64,000 bases of DNA from NCBI GenBank assembly GCA_013368445.1, contig JAACJO010000037.1:124001-188000 (forward strand), read 5' to 3'. Source of the stretch: Leucocoprinus leucothites (lineage: Eukaryota; Basidiomycota; Agaricomycetes; Agaricales; Agaricaceae). The translations under genes were made by a program, and so were the position numbers. Positions 9,867 through 21,239 of this stretch are shown here, piece by piece (within the stretch, counting starts at the first letter, position 1; every line of letters starts with the position of its first letter). The notes beneath the pieces are model-generated. The model saw nothing but the letters and a program-made list of their open reading frames with translations. It was not told the DNA's origin and did no database searches.

Positions 9867-10425
9867 TGTCACGAGCCGAACCTCAAGAACGGCTGACAGT
9901 TCGAACTTAGTATTATTTTCATGAACTCCTATCCGCTTTCGAATATCAGTTACTTCGGTTTATATTGGTCTTTTGCCTTTGGACTTATTCTGACACCTTC
10001 CATTTTATTAATTCATACCGCCTTGTCGAAATTTTCTGACAACCATTTAATAGTAAATTTTATATCTTCTAGCCTTGTAAAATTTGCGGACTCCACTTTG
10101 ATTATTTCTCCGTTTACTACTTTGCTTGTTTTCCTTATCCGATCCTATATTCAGCATCGTATATAAGTAGCACGACTTTGTACTTGGATTCCTTAGTCTG
10201 ATAATCAAATTAGCAATACGCTACTTTCCTCTGCTCTCTGTTCGTCCTCAGCTCTCTTATATTGTCTGAAATCCAGGTCAAGCATCAGTAGTCGGTACAA
10301 CACATAAGTTGAGGCCACGACCCGCTCCCGCGTCCAACGACCGGCTCCTGCCTTACCTCTGTCACACCTCTGTCCAACCGGTCCTTGACGTCGGCTCCCT
10401 ATCCATAGTGTTTGCGTGCTTAACA
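9867..10425 (+). repeat. GyA 5' LTR
   Basis: Starts TGTCACGAGCC and ends GCTTAACA. The same length as the 3' LTR. A TATATAAG box lies at 10160-10167. Confidence 0.92.
10160..10167 (+). promoter_or_regulatory. TATA box of the GyA 5' LTR
   Basis: TATATAAG lies 293 bp into the LTR and is repeated at the same offset in the 3' LTR (17777-17784). It likely drives the sense gag-pol transcript, placing the U3/R border about 30 bp downstream. Confidence 0.6.
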
Positions 10426-10472
10426 GTATTATCAGACTCAGATTCTACTGTCGCACTTGCACTTCTGTCATC

Positions 10473-11722
10473 ATGGTCAATACCCGCACTATCAAGGGCA
10501 AGACCTCCATCATTGCGCAACCAGAGCGGAAACGCTCTCACACTCCTCCTCCTGTCCCAAGCTCTTCTCATCTGACCGACGATAATTCTTGTATCAGTAT
10601 CCGCGCTCGTCGTTCACGTCGTCTTAATCCCAATCTCCCAGAAACTCCTCGATCTGCTAGTTCTCCTCCACCGCCTCCTCGTCGTTTTCGAAATATCCGT
10701 TCTCCCAGAACTCCTGCCCCACCTGGCAGTCTGCCATCTGACAGAGATCCATCCGATCCCTCAGAACCGGGTGACTCTGATGGTCCAGACTACGCCGATA
10801 ATCAATCTATGGGCCACGACGGCGATGATGAAGACGATAAACCCATCTATAACGGCTCCCCCGGTGGTCCTGGTGACCCCGACGACAATGATCCTGAAGA
10901 CCCTTCCCACTCCTCCGACGATGAGCCTCTTCCTCCTCGACGGGCACCTCATCCCCGAGCTCCCCAACAGAATCCCAACAATGATTGTCTAGCCGAGGCC
11001 TTGGGTAGGCTCGCTGACAATCTTGATCACCAAGCGGCTGCACAAGCCAACCAGACTCGCACCAATAAGGCTCGCCTCCCAGACACTTTTAGCGGCTCTG
11101 ACCCCGAAAAACTCAACACTTTCCTAATCCAATGCCGTCTATATTTCCGAGCCAACCCCACACAGTTCCAGCATGACAATCAGAAAGTTGATTTTGCTAT
11201 GACCTACCTCACCGGTGTCGCGCTTGACTGGTTCGAGGTTGGCCTCACTCAGGAAGAACAGGGTGTCTTCCATGACTGGTTCGATGATTGGAATGCATTT
11301 GTCCGTGAGCTCCATATGCATTTTGGCATCGCCAACCCGAAGGGAGAAGCAGCCGAGATGCTGGATACCCTTCGCATGAAACTGGGTGACAAGATTGCCA
11401 CCTACAACGTAGAGTTCCTTAAACATGCCTCTCAACTCGGTTGGAATGATGAGGTCCTCTGTCACCGTTACTACAAGGGACTTCTGAACCGCATCCAAGA
11501 CCCTCTCAGTACCTGCGAGCAGGGCAAACCTACTACCTTCGAAGAAATGCACCATTTGGCCATCATTTATGACGGACGCTACTGGGAGCACGACCGTGAA
11601 CGTGTTCGTGCCCGCGCTGCAGAGAAGGATGCTGCCGATTCTCTGAGTTGGAAGCAGCCGAACAAGCCCTCTAACTCCAATCCTTCCAATCCGAATCCGT
11701 CACGCAGCCAGTCTCAACCTGG

Positions 11723-11753
<31 letters not shown>

Positions 11754-12071
11754 CGAGGCAACAACAGTAACAGCAACAACAACAGCAACCGTAATCAGTC
11801 GCAGGCCCCGACTACCAAATCCAACACCCCCGCTCCATCCACATCCAGTACCCAACGTCCTACACCGAAATTCGACCTCTCTAGTAAACTCGGCCAAAAT
11901 GGCAAATTGACACCCGAAGAGCGAAAACAATGCCTCGACGAAGATCTCTGCCTATTCTGCAGCGGCAAAGGCCACAAGGTCGAGAATTGCCACAAGAAAC
12001 AAAATCGGGCCAAGATCCGCAAAGTCGAAGTGGCTCTGTCCAAGGACTCTGAAAAGAGTCCGGAAAAATAG
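10473..12071 (+). CDS. gag: GyA Gag
   Basis: Gag is the structural protein of the virus-like particle. From the ATG at 10473 (MVNTRTIKGK) it is 532 residues. The order is a basic Pro/Ser-rich N-terminus, an acidic Asp/Pro-rich linker, then a capsid-like segment with TFLIQCRLYF and AMTYLTGVALDWFE at about residues 200-250. A poly-Asn tract encoded by (AAC)n follows at about 11726-11790, then a zinc knuckle C-x2-C-x4-H-x4-C (CLFCSGKGHKVENC) near 11951-11992. No stop or frameshift is seen. It ends at TAG 12069-12071, and pol continues in the -1 frame. An upstream in-frame ATG at 10416 lies in the LTR and is unlikely to be used. Confidence 0.9.
12062..12071 (+). other. Candidate gag-pol -1 frameshift site
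   Basis: GGAAAAATAG places five A residues directly before the gag stop. Gag is read in the frame of 12063 and pol is open in the -1 frame across this point. It is not a perfect X-XXY-YYZ heptamer, so slippage is inferred from the frame relation only. Confidence 0.4.
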
Positions 12072-15000
12072 AGGGTGACCCTCAGGACTCTGCACAGACT
12101 GGGGGTCGCGTTGAGCTCATCTGTGCACCAGAGAGTCTCCTCCGCCTCAATGCATCCGCTCTTTCCGACCCAAATTCTCTTATCGCTTCCCTCACTTCTT
12201 CTCTCATTTGCTCATCTGATAATATCCAATGGATACCATTTTGTGCTCTCGTTGATTCCGGCTCCACTCATTGCTTCATAGATTCTGATTTCGTCCGCAC
12301 TCACTCTCTTCCGACTTCGCCCTTACCTCCTATCGAGCTTCGCCTATTTGATGGATCGTCGAATAGTTACATTACTGAACTTGTGAATCTGCCTGTTACA
12401 TTCTCTACTGGTGAATCTATGACTATTGACTTCTACATCACTCGGCTTGATTCTTCCTGCTCTGTGGTACTTGGACACAACTGGCTCACCCGCTACAATC
12501 CGTTGATTGACTGGGTTTCGAGCAGCATATCTTTCCGATCGCATTTGCAGGATAATCTTGCCCCTTCTGCCCACGTCGCATCCGCTCCCATAGCGGCTCC
12601 TACATTGTCACCCGCTCCTAGCCCGACGGCTGACACCCCTCCTCTGAATTCACCATCCTCTGGGACTTCTATGTCTACTCCTGGTATTGCAACAGCTCCA
12701 CGCATTTCAATCATCAATGCTGCTGCATACATTTGCGCTTTGCACCTTCCTGGTTCAGTAAACTTCCGCCTCAATCTCAGCTCGCCTTCCGCTTCCGCCA
12801 ATTCGGCTCGGGTTTCTGACGAGTCGATTGACCTTTCTAAAGTGCCCGACGAATATCATGAATTTGCCGATGTGTTCAGCAAAGCTCATGCTGACAGCCT
12901 TGCACCACATCGCCCTTACGATCTCAAAATCAATATTGAAGAGGGTGCTCAACCTCCCGTTGGCACTATCTATTCATTATCTCCATCCGAGCTTGAGTCG
13001 CTCCACAAATTTATTGATGAGCACGTGTCTATTGGATTTATCTGCCCCACTTCTTCGCCTCACAGCGCACCCGTTCTCTTCGTTCGGAAGAAAGACAGTT
13101 CATTATGACTTTGTGTCGATTTCCGCAGCCTTAATCGCATCACCAAGAAGGATCGCTACCTGCTCCCGCTCATCTCTGACCTACTCGACTCTCCTTGCAA
13201 AGCCCGCATCTACACCAAGATAGACCTTCGACACGCTTACCACCTCGTTCGGATCGCTGAAGGAGATGAATGGAAAACGGCTTTCAGGACCCGCTATGGA
13301 TCCTTTGAATGGCTGGTTATGCCTTTCGGACTCACCAACGCACCTGCAGCCTTCTAGCGGTTCATGAACAACATCTTTTCCGACCTCCTCAACGTCTGTG
13401 TCACAGTCTATCTCGATGACATCCTTATCTACTCTGATGACCTCGACACACACAAGAAACATGTTCGAGATGTCCTCAAGCGGCTCCGCAAGCATGGCCT
13501 ATATGCTAAAGCGGAAAAATGTGAGTTCCATTCCGATTCTGTTGAATACCTTGGGTATATCCTTTCACCAGCCGGTCTCAAAATGTCGGAAGACAAAATC
13601 AAAATCATCCAGGATTGGCCTGGACCGAAGAAAGTCAAAGACATCCAGTCTTTTCTAGGTTTCGCCAATTTCTATCGATGCTTCATTTACAACTATTCCA
13701 ATATCGTCATTCCGCTTACGCGCCTCACCCAAAAAGCATCTAAGTGGAACTTCGACGAACGGTGTCGCGAAGCCTTCAACTCCCTCAAAGAAGCGTTCAC
13801 TACTGCTCCCATCCTCACCCACTGGATACCTGATGCCCAGATCATCATTGAGACTGATGCTTCCGATTATGCACTTGCTGCCACCCTGTCCATTGTCGCG
13901 GACGACAACGAAGTCCACCCGATTGCGTTCCATTCCCGCACCTTCAACACGGCCGAGTTAAACTATGACACTCACGACAAAGAGCTCCTTGCTATCTTCG
14001 AGGCTTTCCGCACCTGGCGGCATTACCTTGAAGGAGCCCCACTTCCTATTGATGTTGTTACCGATCACAAGAACCTGGAATACTTCTGCACTACGAAGAT
14101 CCTAACTCGTCGACAGGCTCGTTGGTCTGAGTTCATATCACAGTTCAACCTCATCATCCGTTTCCAACCCGGCCGACTTGGAACCAAGCCTGACGCTCTC
14201 ACTAGACGATGGGACGTCTACCCTAAAGGGGGGAATAATGGCTACGCTTCGGTCAATCCTCATAATTTCCGACCTGTATTTTTGCATGAACAGTTATCGG
14301 CTTCAGTTCGAGCTACTTATTTTTCAACTCCTTCCCTTCGCACTGCCACCATACTAGATCTCGAGAAACTTCATTCTGATATCCTTACTTCACTCCCTCA
14401 AGACCTGATCGCATCCACTCACATCACTCATCCCGAAGGCTGCTGGTCAGTTGATTCCGCTGGTTTCCTTCGGCTCGACGACAGGATCAATGTACCTGAT
14501 GTCAACAATCTTCAACTCAGAGTACTACAATACAAACACGATCACGTCCTTTCTGGCCATTTCAGTCAGAACAAGACCCTCGAACTCATCCGACGCGAGT
14601 ACACCTGGCCTGATATCCGATCTCAGGTCAAGGCTTTCTGTAAATCCTGCGTTACCTGTATGCGATCCAAATCTCAGCGCCATAAGCCGTATGGTAACCT
14701 CAAGCAACTCCCCATTCCTGAACGCCTGTGGAATTCGATTTCAATGGACTTCATCGAGAAACTCCCTTCATCCTCTGGCTTTGACACTATCCTCATTATC
14801 ATCGACCGACTCTCAAAACAGGCTGTATTCATTCCGACTCACGACACTATCACTTCCGCAGAACTAGCACGGTTATTCGTCATTTACGTATTCTCTAAGC
14901 ACGGTGTTCCTTCTCATGTCACTTCCGATCATGGTTCAGAGTTCGTCTCACACTTCTTCCATTCCCTTGGCACGGCTCTGGACATGCGCCTTCACTTCAC

Positions 15001-15823
15001 ATCTGGTTATCATCCTGAAGGTGACGGACAAATGGAACGAACTAACCAAACGCTAGAGCAGTACCTCCGTGTTTACTGCAACTATCAGCAGGACAACTGG
15101 TCCGACCTCCTCCCACTTGCAGAATTCGCATACAACAACGCGCCCAGTGCTACCACCGGAATTTCACCCTTCTTTGCCAACAAGGGTTATCACCCTAACA
15201 TTACAGTCTATCCTGAACGCGATATCGCATCAGCTCATGCACGCAACTTCGCAGTTGACCTCGACGAACTACACACTACTCTCAAGGCTGAGATAGCCAC
15301 TGCTCAAGAATGCTACCAACAATCTGCTGATGCACGTCGGTTACCAGCCCCGGAGTTCAAAGTCGGCCAGAAAGTTTTTGTGAAAGCTCAATTCTTCCGC
15401 ACTACCTGTCCATCCAAAAAGCTTTCCGAAAAATATCTCGGTCCATATGAAATTATCACTCAACCTGGCTCTCACTCGTTCACCCTTCGCCTTCCAGATT
15501 CCATGCGTGCTGTTCATCCTGTCTTCCACATTTCCATGCTTGAACCAACCACACCCAATCCATTTTCCAATCGCACTGAACCGGCTCCCGCTGCCATTGT
15601 CATTGACGATGAACCAGAGTATGAGATCGCCCGCATCGTAGACTCGAAGATCGATCGACGTTGTGTATGCAAACTCCTTTACAAGGTCATCTGGCTGGGA
15701 TATGAAGATACTGATGAAGAATCTTCGTGGTTACCTGCTACCGAACTTACACATGCGACCGAACTTCTCTCTGATTTCCATTCTGCTTATCCTGACAAGC
15801 CTGGCCCACTTCCTTTATCCTAG
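12071..15823 (+). pseudogene. pol: GyA Pol with two nonsense codons
   Basis: Pol makes and integrates the DNA copy. It is one continuous frame except TGA at 13106-13108 (in SSL-stop-LCVDFR, where an Arg is usual) and TAG at 13355-13357 (in PAAF-stop-RFMN, where Gln is usual). Both are single C-to-T changes. Domains: protease with ALVDSGSTHCF at about 12244-12276; RT with VYLDDILIYS at about 13408-13437; RNase H from about 13840 (ETDASDYA); integrase HHCC zinc site at about 14535-14670; core residues in SMDFIEKL (14742), TSDHGSEF (14922) and GQMERTNQ (15027); C-terminal chromodomain at about 15615-15790. The chromodomain would steer integration to modified chromatin. Read-through or repair would be needed for function. 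Confidence 0.92.
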
Positions 15824-16126
15824 ACGTTATCTCGGCTACATATTTTCTTCACCCCTTTTATGATATCGGCTCACTTGTTTTCTTTTGGACTTAGACAATT
15901 TTTCGTACTTTCTTACTTACCGTTTTGTTTTTGCTTACACCCAATAGCCTCATCTCTCTCTCATCCTTTTTTCTTATTTCGGACTTTTCTTTACTCACAC
16001 TTGGCCCCAAGAAATATCATCCATTTCAAAAACAAGTCCAAAGAACAAAGGTAGAAAATATGCGACAACAAAAAACGGATTGACGACAAAACGAGCTGGG
16101 CGTGAGGAACGGGATGGACGAGACAA
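15824..16126. other. Spacer between pol and the antisense gene
   Basis: T-rich spacer on the plus strand, no ORF. Both convergent transcripts (pol, antisense gene) must end around here. No defined terminator was recognised. Confidence 0.4.
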
Positions 16127-17354
16127 CTATTTACTACCATTCTCACCCTCATCCTCTCCCTCATCTTCCTCTCCTCCTGCCTCTCCCTCATCCCCAGACC
16201 CAGCATCCGACGTCTCCGGCACGATTTTCTTCTTAGTGGACAATTTGGCATCCAACTCCGCCTGTGCCTTTTCATGCGCCTCATCGTCCATCACCTTGCC
16301 ATCAAGGACAAGCCGGTCGTAGAACTCCTCAAAGTCCTTAGCCAGCCCATCCACGACCTTGGTCTGGGACCAGATACTCGACACCATTGCCAAGTGCCGA
16401 GTTCCCAACTCGGCCCGGATCCCCTTCAGCTCCTTGAGAATGGCCGATTGGACGGTGCGGGTCTTCCTTTGCTCGACGATGAGCTTGTACGTTTGCTCAT
16501 GAGGCTGTTTGTCAGCCTCTGTCGGAACCGCACACTTCTGTTTTGAAGTGTGGCACAGCTCGCACATATACTTGCCACTGTGAATATTGTCATTTGATCA
16601 GCCGACCCAAGGAATCGGAAGTTACTCACGCGTCACTTTGCTCGGTGCAGTTCTTGCCCAGACGCAAGCACCGCCCGCACTCGTTGTTTCTGCCCATCTT
16701 TATCTTCCCTCCCTTCACATCATAGTTTCCGCGTTTTTGGAGGGCGGTGGTCTCGTCTCTTCCATCTCCGGCCAAACCTGAGCCGGGTGTCCACAACAGA
16801 TCGTCGTCTTGATCATCCAGCTCCATAAGCTGATACTTGGAGGGACCAGCGGCCACACTCCGTTGAGTCAACCTGGCCGTCTCAGCCGGCCCACTCGTCG
16901 GTTTCGCACGAGGTTTTCGAACCCCGTTTCCCGCCTTCGCATTCTCCGTCGTTTTCTTCTTCTTCACCAGACTCTCCACTATCTCCACTTCCACCTCCAT
17001 TGCTGTTCTCTTCCCTTTCCCCTTCTCTTTCTCCTATCTTTCCTTTTCCTTCTTCTCGGCCTCCAGCCGGATCCATTCCGCCAGTTCAGCCTCTTCCTTC
17101 TCCTTTTGTAACTGCTCTGCTTCCTCGGCCTCCTTCCTTTTCTTCTCTGCCATTTTCCTCCGCAATTCTTCTTTTCTCTTCCGTCGTTCCTCCTCCTCAT
17201 GTTTCTTTTTCTCGGCTTCCTCAGCCTCTTGCTTCTTCCGTTCTTCTTCTTCGGCTGCCTTCCGATCATCCTCTTCTTCCAGTTTGCGCAACTCATTCTC
17301 CAAGTCGCTATCACTCGACGGGTCAGATCTGTGGGTCACAGAGTTGGGCGTCAT
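16127..17354 (-). pseudogene. Antisense spliced gene of GyA with Zn2Cys6-like cluster
   Basis: Exon 1 is 17354-16630, exon 2 is 16577-16127, and the intron 16629-16578 is 52 nt, GTGAGT to CACAG, phase 2. Spliced length is 391 residues. Order: a short N-terminus (MTPNSVTHRSDPSS), a long Lys/Glu-rich coiled coil (about residues 15-125), a basic linker, then CGRCLRLGKNC plus CELCHTSKQKC. Joining the exons creates C-x2-C-x6-C-x10-C-x2-C-x6-C, the spacing of a GAL4-type binuclear zinc cluster with a long loop. A conserved helical region (residues about 265-335) and an acidic Ser/Glu tail follow. One in-frame TAG (17034-17036) lies in the coiled coil, probably CAG to TAG. The function is unknown; DNA binding is inferred from the cysteine pattern. 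Older copies lie at 6666-7906 and 32343-33459. Confidence 0.75.
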
Positions 17355-17407
17355 GGTAGCGTTAAGGGATTAAGTTGTGAGAAAGCTTAATTTTTTCCTC
17401 AGAGCGG

Positions 17408-17430
17408 AATTTATACGGAGTTTGAATTGG
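17408..17430 (-). promoter_or_regulatory. CCAAT and TATA boxes of the GyA antisense gene
   Basis: On the minus strand CCAAT (17430-17426) is followed after 10 bp by TATAAATT (17415-17408), and the ATG (17354) lies about 53 bp further on. The pair is conserved in both old copies. It lies outside the LTR, between the antisense gene and the polypurine tract, so it looks like a dedicated internal promoter. Confidence 0.65.
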
Positions 17431-17470
17431 TTCCCACGATCAAGTCACGTGGCTTCGAGGGCTCAGCCCT

Positions 17471-17483
17471 AAGGGGGGAATAC
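17471..17483 (+). other. GyA polypurine tract
   Basis: AAGGGGGGAATAC immediately precedes the 3' LTR at 17484, the expected place for plus-strand priming. No convincing tRNA primer site was recognised after 10425. Confidence 0.7.
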
Positions 17484-18042
17484 TGTCACGAGCCAAACCT
17501 CAAGAATGGCTGACAGTTCGAACTTAGTATTATTTTCATGAACTCCTATCCACTTTCGAATATCAGTTACTTCGGTTTGTATCAGTCTTTTGCCTTTGGA
17601 CTTATTCTGACACCTTCCATTTTATTAATTCATACCGCCTTGTCGAAATTTTCTGACAACCATTTAATAGTAAATTTTATATCTTCTAGCCTTGTAAAAT
17701 TTGCGGACTCCACTTTGATTATTTCTCCGTTTACTACTTTGCTTGTTTTCCTTATCCGATCCTATATTCAGCATCGTATATAAGTAGCACGACTTTGTAC
17801 TTGGATTCCTTAGTCTGATAATCAAATTAGCAATACGCTACTTTCCTCTGCTCTCTGTTCGTCCTCAGCTCTCTTATATTGTCTGAAATCCGGGTCAAGT
17901 GTCAGTAGTCAGCACAACACATAAGTTGAGGCCACGACCCGCTCCTGCGTCCAACGACCGGCTCCTGCCTTACCTCTGTCACACCTCTGTCCAACCGGTC
18001 CTTGACGTCGGCTCCCTATCCGTAGCGTTTGCGCGCTTAACA
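17484..18042 (+). repeat. GyA 3' LTR
   Basis: 559 bp, TGTCACGAGCC to CTTAACA, TATATAAG at 17777-17784. Differences from the 5' LTR are mainly CG versus TG or CA. Confidence 0.92.
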
Positions 18043-18043
18043 G

Positions 18044-18710
18044 TGTCACAACATGTGATTGGGTTATATAAGACAGCAGCTAACTGGTCTTTAACCTACT
18101 TCAATTAATGAGCTTGAGTATTCTCAAAAGCCCAGTAAGAGAAGGCCAAGATGACTTAAGGTAAGTCAAAGGTAGCACAAGGTTCAAGACAGCAACAATA
18201 ATACAAGTGAATTCAAGGCAAGGTGAGTAAACATAAGTATTCCAGGAAACAAAGGAAAGATTAAACTTGCATTTAATCTTCCTAATACAAAGTCCTTAAA
18301 TACTGACTAGATGAAATGATATCAAACTATGAAACTACAACTACAAGTCCAATATCACAATCATGATTCTGATAAATACTAATCTGTCTGCTGATATAAC
18401 AGCTATCATAGTTAGATATCTGATTGTTCTTATCCAAAACACAATGTCCATAAAATGATCATTGTCTGTTCATCTATCTTATTAGTCCATTCTGAATCAA
18501 AACATGAAACCATTCCTCCTAATCCTCCTAATAACATCTGTCCAATTATACTCATCCCAATCAACATCAACTCACTCTTCTTCTATATTGAACTTCCTAA
18601 TGTACTCTTCCCAATCAAGTAAGGCTGCTTCAGACTGGGTGGCTGTGTTAATGTCTAAGATGATCAAGTCACAGTGGGTGTCAATCAGGTTGATGTTTAT
18701 AACAGATGTA
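18044..18710 (-). mobile_element. GyC element 3' fragment, reversed
   Basis: It starts TGTCACAACATGTG, the reverse complement of the end of the GyC LTR at about 43148. The LTR runs to about 18483. Then the minus strand encodes the same terminal peptide (…EEYIRKFNIEEE…, about 18710-18500) found at 42457-42696. It lies between two parts of the old GyA pol, with about 280 bp of that pol missing. Confidence 0.75.
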
Positions 18711-19172
18711 AAGTGAAGGCACATGTCCAGAGCCATGCTGAGGGAACAGAAGAAGTGTGAGACAAACTCTGAACCACAATCAGAAGTGACATGAGAAGGA
18801 ACACTGTGCTTAGAGAATATGTGAATGACAAATAACTGTGCCAGTTCTGTGGAAGTGATAGTGTTGTGAGTCAGAATGAATATAGCCTGTGTTGAGAGTC
18901 AGTCAATGATAATGAGAATAGTGTCAAAGCCAGAGGAGGAAGGGAGTTTCTCAATGAAGTCCATTGAAATCAAATTCCAAGGGCATTCAGGAATGGGAAG
19001 TTGCTTGGGGTTACCATATGGCTTATGGTGCTGAGACTTGGATTGCATACATGGAACACAGGATTTACAGAAAGCCTTGACCTGAGCTTAGATATCAGGC
19101 CAGGTATACTTGCATTGGATGAGTTCAAGTATTTTATTCTGACTGAAATGGCCAGAAAGGACATGGTCACTG
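18711..19172 (-). pseudogene. Old GyA pol fragment (integrase)
   Basis: Reverse complement of GyA about 15005-14540: integrase zinc site (DHVLSGHFSQNK readable on the minus strand at about 19170-19135) through the SDHGSEF region. CpG-depleted. It continues the old reversed copy interrupted at 9866. Confidence 0.8.
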
Positions 19173-19435
19173 AAGTGGAATGACATGGGGATCACAACCA
19201 AAAATGCTAAACCTTGATTCATGGAACCAGGTACATCTTCATTCAAACTCATGTCAAAAACACCTAAACACATAAGTCTTGGTTTGACAAATAACAACAA
19301 CAATTTACTCACCAGATATACTAAAAGATACTGCTTCACAAGTGACTTCAGTTGGAAGGGGTTGAGGATCAACTAAAACATTGAAGATCAGATTAGGAAA
19401 GAATAGAACAAAAATCAATACTGACATTCATATGC
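19173..19435. other. Degenerate sequence between old pol and a solo LTR
   Basis: Weak resemblance to the upstream part of GyA pol may persist (minus-strand ORF 19372-19088 runs into the integrase peptide). Nothing else is recognisable. Confidence 0.3.
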
Positions 19436-20099
19436 TGTTATGTATATTGATTATATTTAGCATTTGTTCCATCTACAATATGAAGTTGATATTAGCTTTA
19501 CTTAAGTAATATCACAATTATGTTTTCTCTTTATTTGTCTTTGTATTTTCTAGCTTGTTTTGACTTGTTTATCTTGACTCATTATGACTTGTTATTGTTT
19601 GTTTGGTTTGGTTTATGTTTTGATGATATGTGATTATTAAATATAGCTGTGCTATATTTGGACTTATCTTGTGATCAATCAGATGATCAAAGAAGAACTT
19701 CTTTAGAAGAACTTCTAAAGCTTCTTTGACAGATTGTGTCTTATATAGTCTAATTAGTGTTAAGGAAGCTGTACACTTCTCTTGTTTCATTAGAAGCCCT
19801 TAACCCTAGTTAATATTAGATACAGACTTGTATCATATATAAGTTGTCGACATCTACCAAGGAGAAACATTGTTTCTACTTGGTTAGGTGGAGACTCAAT
19901 ACAAGCCTTTATCTATACAAAGTCGAATTGAACTTAAGCTCTAAGATCTCAATTACTGAAGTCTTTACTATTATAATTGCCATATTATAACTCTGACTTA
20001 GTAAATGACTTTGTTGCTTACTGAGAAGGAGTCCCCTTTGATAAGATCAATCCGATACTTATCGCACTAGCTTAGGACCAGGCCAGCATCACTATAACA
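19436..20099 (-). repeat. Solo LTR of the GyB family, reversed
   Basis: 664 bp, starts TGTTATG and ends ATAACA. It is the reverse complement of the GyB LTRs (33460-34099, 39705-40347). No internal sequence adjoins it. Flanking bases TATGC and GATAT do not form a target duplication. Confidence 0.85.
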
Positions 20100-21239
20100 G
20101 ATATTGACTTCATCTTAACAAACAAAACACAAATGTTGGTCAGATATTTGGGTTTCACTGATATAATATATGGACTTACAGTGGCCAACATAAGTGCAAC
20201 AAATTCACAAACAAAAGGATACCTGGACTATTTCATCAATATGAATACTTGGAGCAATCATACATGTGACTGGATCCAACAGTATTGAGACATTTCAAAA
20301 TTGAAACATCTAGAAATTAGAAAAGGAGGCAGGGCAGTAGCATCATTCTCCACATCTCAAAACACCATTTGTCTCAATGGACATACCATGAGATAGGCAC
20401 AAAACCACCTGCTTTCTTACACCATCACACCAACTCAATCTGAGTTGCTCTACTATTGTTCTGACATGAAAAAGAAATATAATGAATTTCAATATTGATG
20501 AATACTGTTAAAAAACAGATGCCTTACCAACTTTTAGTGGATGGGAAGACTGGGAGACCTGTAATGATTGGAGAGAGGATGACACCTGCAACTGGTTGTG
20601 CTTGACCAGATTACCTACCTCTCCATCTGACAATTTGGCTACATGTGCAACAATCATCATTGTAAGGTAGACACAGTTCATATACATCCAATGTCACATG
20701 AAGTGACAACTCAGTGACAGGGTTGTTAGCATAGTCCCACAGGCCCTTGGTGCTCATGTCACATCAAGCTGATTAGATTACAGTGTAAATAGACCTATAA
20801 ACCCAACTGAATCAAACCCCTGTCTCTTGCATATCACTCATGAGTGAGTCTGGAGGTATATGGTGTCCCCTGTATTTCCTCAAGGCTCAAGCAGCTTGCT
20901 TTCCACTCAATCTGCTGTGGTATGCATCTACTAAAAACCTGTGAGCTTGACAGGCATACCCATCAAATTTAAATCATGTATTGGTATCAAATCAAAGTCA
21001 ATAGAAGACTGGGAAACTCACTCTTGTATATGCTCTGCTGCTATTGTTCTTGTTAAGTTTCCTCTGCTATGCCTGGTGAAGTCATCTGAATAGAGAGATG
21101 AGCTCTCTTTAATTAAGCATGGTCCCCAACATTATTGATCCAAGACCTCTCTTGCTTTGAGCACCCCCATTCTTCACTCACAGCACATCTTCAATAATTG
21201 ACACAATGTGTCAGACTCAGCTCTAAGCTGAGGACTGGT
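20100..21239. other. Unassigned CpG-free DNA
   Basis: I see no ORF, repeat boundary or family match. CpG is absent, as in the decayed elements around it, so it is probably old transposon sequence. Confidence 0.4.

Larger units (their letters stand above)
9867..18042 (+). mobile_element. GyA, near-intact chromodomain Ty3/Gypsy retrotransposon
   Basis: The 8176-bp element has LTRs of 559 bp each (9867-10425, 17484-18042), both TGTCACGAGCC to CTTAACA. Order: LTR, gag, pol (protease, RT, RNase H, integrase, chromodomain), an antisense spliced gene, polypurine tract, LTR. About 15 LTR differences were counted by eye, roughly 13 at CpG. Flanking 5-mers differ (CTCAG on the left, GTGTC on the right), so no target duplication is present. 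The right flank is the start of a GyC LTR. Autonomous activity is blocked by two nonsense codons in RT. Confidence 0.93.

Noticed and set aside
16560..16680. The cysteine cluster of the antisense gene as a retroviral zinc knuckle
   Set aside because: Zinc knuckles are C-x2-C-x4-H-x4-C. Here there are two C-x2-C-x6-C halves and no His, and a normal knuckle is already in gag.
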